From assembly GCA_934254915.1 (NCBI GenBank), contig CAKQMH010000008.1, positions 1 to 64,000 of the forward strand: a DNA stretch of 64,000 nt, given 5' to 3'. Positions 59,767-64,000 of the stretch are shown here, one piece after another. Origin of the DNA: an uncultured Alphaproteobacteria bacterium (GTDB lineage Bacteria > Pseudomonadota > Alphaproteobacteria > RF32 > CAG-239). Within the stretch, counting starts at the first letter, position 1. Every line of letters starts with the position of its first letter. The translations under genes and the position numbers were made by a program. The notes below the pieces were generated by a model. That model was not told the origin of the DNA, made no database searches, and saw only the letters and a list, made by a program, of their open reading frames with translations.

Positions 59767-60756
59767 TTAATTAAACTTATATTGAGACAACACTTCTCCG
59801 GCAGAAGACGGAATTTTGAAATACCAGTCTTCATAGAGATATTTATTGTCATTTATATAAGCCTTAACCGGTAACGTTGGTAGGTCTGTGGCGGATAATT
59901 TTATTTTCAGCCAATAATTAGCATTGTCATAAAAAAGATTAACTTGCACTATTAATCCATTGAAAAATGTCAATATTATTTCACGATGGTTAGGAAAAAG
60001 GCGCTCATCAAAATTCTGAGCAGACAGAATTTTTTCCGCAATCAAATAATTAAAACGTTCAAGCAGAGCGGTCGGATTAACCACGTCTCCGGCAGCATTA
60101 ATAAACGGATACGGCAAATCTTCACGCTGAATAAAACTGCGGCTTTCGTTTTCAGTAATACCGATACTTTCAATCATATCGGCGCTATAATCAGTAATCG
60201 GCTGTATAAGCCACGATGCGGGGTCTTGCGGAAGTTGATAATTACCGTCGGTGAGCCAAATTTCATCCTGCCCGATTGCCTTTATATACTGAAAAGTCCG
60301 ATTTGCGGTTTTATGCCCGACAATAAACTCATCAAGTAATTGCCCGCGGTTGTCGTAAGTTTGAATCGCATAACCATTATACTGATTGCGGCGATTAAGC
60401 GGATTGTGCAGATAAGCCTGATTTAATAAATTGTTGCTGTATGGTTGTCGGTATAACAAACGCGAGGTATTCATGGTTATAAGCAATTGATTCAACAGCT
60501 TCATATCGGCAAAATAATAATCAGCCTCCTTTACCTCCCACAGATTGTTTTCCAATTCAAAGGTGATTTTATTTTGCTGCGGAGTAGTAATTATAACCTT
60601 GGATAAATCGGAGCCGTGGTTATATGTTTGTGCAAAAACAAGCCGACCGCTGTTTTCAGGCTGCAACAAGCTTTGATGATGCCAAATACCGCTGACGGCG
60701 AGCAATACGGCCGCCAATAATACCAATAAGGCATACTTGAGATTAGCTTTATTCAT
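59767..60756 (-). CDS. DUF4340 membrane-anchored protein
   Basis: The start is ATG 60756 with AAGGAA upstream, overlapping the end of the GldG-like gene by 8 bases. One N-terminal helix (about 7-27) leads into a periplasmic part with repeated DUF4340-like units (LSKVIITTPQQNKITFELENNLWEV, FIVGHKTANRTFQYIKAIGQDEIWLTDG). DUF4340 proteins typically follow GldF/GldG-type ABC transporter genes and may help assemble or use that system. The length of 329 residues is typical. Function unknown. Confidence 0.85.
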   Translation of the reverse strand: MNKANLKYALLVLLAAVLLAVSGIWHHQSLLQPENSGRLVFAQTYNHGSDLSKVIITTPQQNKITFELENNLWEVKEADYYFADMKLLNQLLITMNTSRLLYRQPYSNNLLNQAYLHNPLNRRNQYNGYAIQTYDNRGQLLDEFIVGHKTANRTFQYIKAIGQDEIWLTDGNYQLPQDPASWLIQPITDYSADMIESIGITENESRSFIQREDLPYPFINAAGDVVNPTALLERFNYLIAEKILSAQNFDERLFPNHREIILTFFNGLIVQVNLFYDNANYWLKIKLSATDLPTLPVKAYINDNKYLYEDWYFKIPSSAGEVLSQYKFN

Positions 60757-62644
60757 CGGTGTATTCCTTTGCTTGTTGACAATTGCGGTGGCGGAAAATT
60801 TTTGTTGACAGCCAGACAATAAACAGCATGAACAACGGGAAAAACACAACATTAAGCGCAACTATCGTTTGCCGCGCCTGTGCAGCTGCCGCTTCTGTCT
60901 TATAATTCAACTCATTAAGCTTATTTTGCTCTGCGGCTATTTGCTGTTGCAACTCATTCATCTGCCGTGTTACTTCAATTGAAGGATAAATTTTTTCGTT
61001 ACCCAATGCCGTGTTTAGATTTTGCATTTTGCTTTGCAGGTCTTGCAATATTTGTGAATGTTCGGACATTTCTGCTTGATATGCTTGGCGAAAATAATCT
61101 TTAAGTGTTGATGACACCGAACTCTTTATAATATTGTCTTTGGGCGCAACTGATAAAATATTCTTGTTGCCGCTCATATAGTCAAACGCGCGTTCAATAA
61201 AATCCAGATTGTTATTAACGGGAACAAAATCATAAATGCTTTCCGCATCAGCGGCGGCTTTATTCCAATTATAATCGGCAAACATATCAGAATCACCTAG
61301 CAGCATCAGTTTACCACTTTGTAATGACATGCTGACAAACGGCGGCATTTTACTAACCAACGGCGTACCTGACAGCGGGTGTTCATCAAACATGGAATCA
61401 AACTGCCCTTCCAGCAGCAAGCCCAATTTATAGCGGTAATTATCATGCTTAAAGGCCTGAATTATTTCCTGCGGCGTATCGGACAACATAAACTGACTAT
61501 TTATGCTGCCGCCGGTTTCAGTGGTTGTGTACAAGGTTGTAGCTCGAATGTTTTCCAAGCCTTCGAATTCAAATGCTCCGGAGCTTTTAACTTCCAACAA
61601 CTGCAAATCTTTAGTCATATAATTATCCGGATTGATAAACGGAGCTTTGATTTGCATATCCGGCGGATAGCTTTGTAATTGCAGCCCCTTACCGTTGGAA
61701 ACAGCTGCTTTACGCCCCAAAACAGTATCACCGACAATGGTATCAGGTGAATAAGCCACATGTTTGGAAGCCAGAAAGTCAGTCATCTGTGAATTTTCAA
61801 AATCAGGGACTTGACGGATATTCAAAGCCGACTCGGCAAACGGGTCAAGCACGATAATTAAATTGCCGCCCTTAAGCAGGTATTGATCTAAAGCATATTT
61901 TGCCATTAGCGAGATTTTTTGCGGACGGAACAGCAAAACAACATCATATTGGGAAGGAATAGCCGCAATACCGGCATCCAACGTATCAATGGAATAATCA
62001 GACCGTAAGTGACGAATAAACGCCCAGTCATGATGATTTTTAAAAGACTGTCCGTGGTTGATTATTGGCAAATCAGGCGATATGACAGCAATGCGCGGGG
62101 CTTTATATTCGCCAAGTTTGCTGAAAATGCGGCTGATATCATGCTCCAGATAGCTTTGACGCTGAGGCTCTAAATAAGGAATTACATAACTTTGTCCCTG
62201 ATTATTACCCAAGACCATGCCAAAATACAATTCTGAGTTTCCGTCTGTATCAGGAAATCCGCGTATTCCTTGAAGTTTGGCCTCAGCTTCCGATGCCGAA
62301 AACGGCACAACATTAATAATTTCGATTTGCAACAACCCGTTGGCGCTCTGTTTGTATCGTGCCAATAAACGTAAAACCTGTTGTGCATATTGGCCAAGTG
62401 AGGGATATTCTTTAGCCAAATTTTCAGAAATATAGACCTTGGCATATAAATTCTGCCGGTTTTGTTGCAGCCAATGCCTGGTTGTGTCGGTCAGCGTATA
62501 TTTGTGATTGGCAGTTGTGTCCAGACGATAATCCCCCGCCCATAAAGATATCCCGATATTAAGGAGGATAAAACTTGCCGCTAAAATACATAAAAAAATG
62601 ATTAAATAAGCGTTGCGGGATAATATTTGTGTTTTTATTTTCAT
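60749..62644 (-). CDS. GldG-like ABC transporter auxiliary protein
   Basis: 631 residues: an N-terminal membrane helix (about 12-35), a large periplasmic ABC_transp_aux (GldG) domain beginning DTTANHKYTLTDTTRHWL and including VYISENLA, LEHDISRIFSKL, and PRIAVISPD...LDPFAE, a coiled-coil stretch (about 520-595), and a C-terminal helix (about 600-618). It acts with the ATPase and permease encoded upstream as an exporter or substrate-transfer complex. GldG homologues outside Bacteroidetes are not tied to gliding. Gaps to its neighbours are 5 bases and an 8-base overlap. Confidence 0.9.
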   Translation of the reverse strand: MKIKTQILSRNAYLIIFLCILAASFILLNIGISLWAGDYRLDTTANHKYTLTDTTRHWLQQNRQNLYAKVYISENLAKEYPSLGQYAQQVLRLLARYKQSANGLLQIEIINVVPFSASEAEAKLQGIRGFPDTDGNSELYFGMVLGNNQGQSYVIPYLEPQRQSYLEHDISRIFSKLGEYKAPRIAVISPDLPIINHGQSFKNHHDWAFIRHLRSDYSIDTLDAGIAAIPSQYDVVLLFRPQKISLMAKYALDQYLLKGGNLIIVLDPFAESALNIRQVPDFENSQMTDFLASKHVAYSPDTIVGDTVLGRKAAVSNGKGLQLQSYPPDMQIKAPFINPDNYMTKDLQLLEVKSSGAFEFEGLENIRATTLYTTTETGGSINSQFMLSDTPQEIIQAFKHDNYRYKLGLLLEGQFDSMFDEHPLSGTPLVSKMPPFVSMSLQSGKLMLLGDSDMFADYNWNKAAADAESIYDFVPVNNNLDFIERAFDYMSGNKNILSVAPKDNIIKSSVSSTLKDYFRQAYQAEMSEHSQILQDLQSKMQNLNTALGNEKIYPSIEVTRQMNELQQQIAAEQNKLNELNYKTEAAAAQARQTIVALNVVFFPLFMLFIVWLSTKIFRHRNCQQAKEYTDE

Positions 62645-62649
62645 ATTTC

Positions 62650-63381
62650 TTACCCCCGCTTATATTCAACCATAACAACATTAAACCATAATGCGGCCGT
62701 AATCAGGCCCGCAAAATAGATAAACTCGGCTAACCCCGCCTGCCCTTGAATAAGATTAAGGTATTGATAATCAAAATTCAGGGAATGAGAAATCTTTAAC
62801 GCCAGTTCCGTCGGTATGTTTAACAACCGAAAAATATAATCAAAATTAACCAGTTTAATAACCGCATAGACAAACAAAGACAGAATATACGAAGTCGCCG
62901 CGCCGGAAACAGCCGAAGAAACGGCACAGGAAACAGCACATAGCACGCCGGCGGCCAAGAGCAGCGACATATACGAAAAGAAAATATTTATATTATCTGC
63001 CGGCAATAAGATATTGGTGGTAAGCCATAGCGGGAATGTTGCAACCAGCATAATACCGCAAAAACTCCAAAGAGCTAAAAACTTGCCGATAACAACAGCC
63101 TTATAGCTCAGAGGATTGGTTAACAATATTTCTAACGTTCCATAACGCCGCTCATCGGTCCACACTTTTACGGCAAGAGCCGGAATAAACAACAGCAACA
63201 GTTCCGGCTGATAGAAGAAAAAAGACTGCATATTATCATTTAACAGCTCAAAATAACCCGCCGTATAGAAGTTAAGTATCATTGATAAGACCAGATATAT
63301 AAATAAGACGGCATAGGCTATGCGGCTGCGAAAATAAGAAGCGAAATCTTTAAGGTATATGACAGTTAAACTTTTTAACAT
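62650..63381 (-). CDS. ABC-2 type permease (GldF-like)
   Basis: 243 residues with six membrane helices. The start is ATG 63381 (MLKSLTVIYLKDFASYFRSRIAY), as an extension into the ATPase gene is unlikely. The amphipathic N-terminal coupling helix with FASYFRSRIAY and the DERRYGTLEILLTNPLSYKAVVIGKFLAL segment are typical for ABC-2 permeases of the GldF/NosY type. Pairs with the ATPase that begins outside the window and with the GldG-like protein. Substrate unknown. Confidence 0.92.
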   Translation of the reverse strand: MLKSLTVIYLKDFASYFRSRIAYAVLFIYLVLSMILNFYTAGYFELLNDNMQSFFFYQPELLLLFIPALAVKVWTDERRYGTLEILLTNPLSYKAVVIGKFLALWSFCGIMLVATFPLWLTTNILLPADNINIFFSYMSLLLAAGVLCAVSCAVSSAVSGAATSYILSLFVYAVIKLVNFDYIFRLLNIPTELALKISHSLNFDYQYLNLIQGQAGLAEFIYFAGLITAALWFNVVMVEYKRG

Positions 63382-63391
63382 TATCTGTTTC

Positions 63392-64000
63392 CTAAAAAGT
63401 AATACAGCGGAAAGCTTCGGCAATGTCGTTATCCGGAGAAAGACGGCGCAATTCGTCAGGCTGCGTATCACGAATTAATTTACCGCGATTAAGCAATAAA
63501 ACACGATTAGACATTGCTTCAACCTCTTCCATAATATGAGTTGAAATAATTACTATATGTTTGCGTCCGTATTCCTTTATAAAACTGCGCACGGAAAATT
63601 TTTGATTGGGATCAAGTCCTTCAGTCGGCTCATCAAGGATTAGGACATCAGGACGCGACAACAAAGCCGCGGCAATACCTACGCGGCGCTTAAACCCCTT
63701 TGATAAAGTTTCATTCGTTTGGTTGATTACACCGCCCAGATCCAGTTGTTGGACTAAAGATACCAGATTATCAACAAATGCCTGATGTGACATTCCTTGA
63801 ATAACGGCCATAAATTTCAGGTATTCATAAACGCTCATTTCCGGATAAAGCACCCCGCTTTCGGGAACATAAGCCAAATGCTTTAAGGCATCAAGCCGTT
63901 GTTGGTTTACATCAAACCCGCAAATGTTGATGTTTCCGCGGTCTGGACGATAATATCCGGTAAGCAGACGCAGCAATGTAGTCTTACCGGCTCCGTTAGG
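63392..64000 (-). CDS. ABC transporter ATP-binding protein (GldA-like), N-terminus outside window
   Basis: The frame is open to the window end, where Walker A (NGAGKTTLLRLL) is encoded, so only the first roughly 35-40 residues are missing. It contains the Q-loop region LAYVPESGVLYPEMSV, signature LSKGFKRRVGIAAALL, Walker B VLILDEPTEGLDP and switch STHIMEEV. The substitution of Lys for Gln/Gly-rich signature context (LSKGFKRR) is common in this subfamily. First gene of the visible operon; it powers the GldF-like permease. Confidence 0.93.
   Translation of the reverse strand, partial: PNGAGKTTLLRLLTGYYRPDRGNINICGFDVNQQRLDALKHLAYVPESGVLYPEMSVYEYLKFMAVIQGMSHQAFVDNLVSLVQQLDLGGVINQTNETLSKGFKRRVGIAAALLSRPDVLILDEPTEGLDPNQKFSVRSFIKEYGRKHIVIISTHIMEEVEAMSNRVLLLNRGKLIRDTQPDELRRLSPDNDIAEAFRCITF

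Overview
The window reads as a moderately A+T-rich chromosomal segment of a Gram-negative alphaproteobacterium, probably a host- or gut-associated member of the Rhodospirillales-like lineages. This is inferred, not proven. The evidence is lipid A/Kdo genes (lpxK, waaA), a BamF-type DUF3035 lipoprotein, a tandem pair of M16 peptidases, an endonuclease-type MutL, a flagellin C-terminus of the Azospirillum/Rhodospirillum kind, a FliN, and an Rnf complex with its own ApbE. Most genes are housekeeping and packed in short operons separated by clear hairpin terminators. tRNA genes encode CCA, and the clearer promoters resemble TTGAYT-N17-TATAAA.

Layout. 1-1334: 3' part of a flagellin carrying a beta-solenoid-like insert, followed by hairpins and a dispersed-repeat-like spacer. 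1.7-5.1 kb: an orphan helical protein, a coupled Panacea/DUF192 pair, and an OmpA-type lipoprotein. 5.2-17.2 kb (+): recJ-DUF502, tRNA-Leu, mgtE, then lspA-bamF-M16-M16-pgi-mutL-ZIP. 17.3-18.4 kb: tRNA-Ser, a PEGA-like lipoprotein and an unexplained structured 160-bp element. 18.4-22.5 kb: an aldo/keto reductase, and on the minus strand fliN-DUF374-waaA-lpxK. 22.8-28 kb: lon, a three-gene glycan cluster (GT32-type transferase, PIG-L deacetylase, unknown), and an HU gene with a good promoter. 28.1-35.5 kb: lysozyme-like lipoprotein, tRNA-Val, U32 protein, TIM-barrel protein, sirtuin, proline iminopeptidase, and a decayed hexapeptide acyltransferase. 35.6-41.5 kb (-): yejE-yejF behind a sulfatase-like membrane protein, and rpsD. 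41.7-45.4 kb: TPR-methyltransferase, porin-like barrel, family-5 uracil-DNA glycosylase. 45.4-51.8 kb (-): apbE-rseC-rnfBCDGEA. 51.9-55 kb: CDP-alcohol phosphatidyltransferase, DsbD-like reductase, AsmA-like protein. 58.6-64 kb (-): a GldA/GldF/GldG/DUF4340 transporter set followed by a PAS histidine kinase.

The most unusual region is 55.1-58.6 kb. A tRNA-Lys(CTT) promoter drives a tRNA 5' half that stops in the anticodon arm. An intact tRNA-Lys(CTT) follows, then a strikingly A+T-rich three-gene cassette, then a diverged copy of the tRNA anticodon-to-T-arm segment. The cassette encodes a methionyl-tRNA synthetase paralogue that has lost both HIGH and KMSKS and is split by one in-frame amber codon, a microcin-C-immunity-like S66 peptidase, and a methyltransferase whose end runs into the tRNA-like repeat. 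This looks like an integrase-less island at a tRNA anticodon-loop site. The gene set hints at metabolism of, or immunity to, aminoacyl-nucleotide-type compounds.
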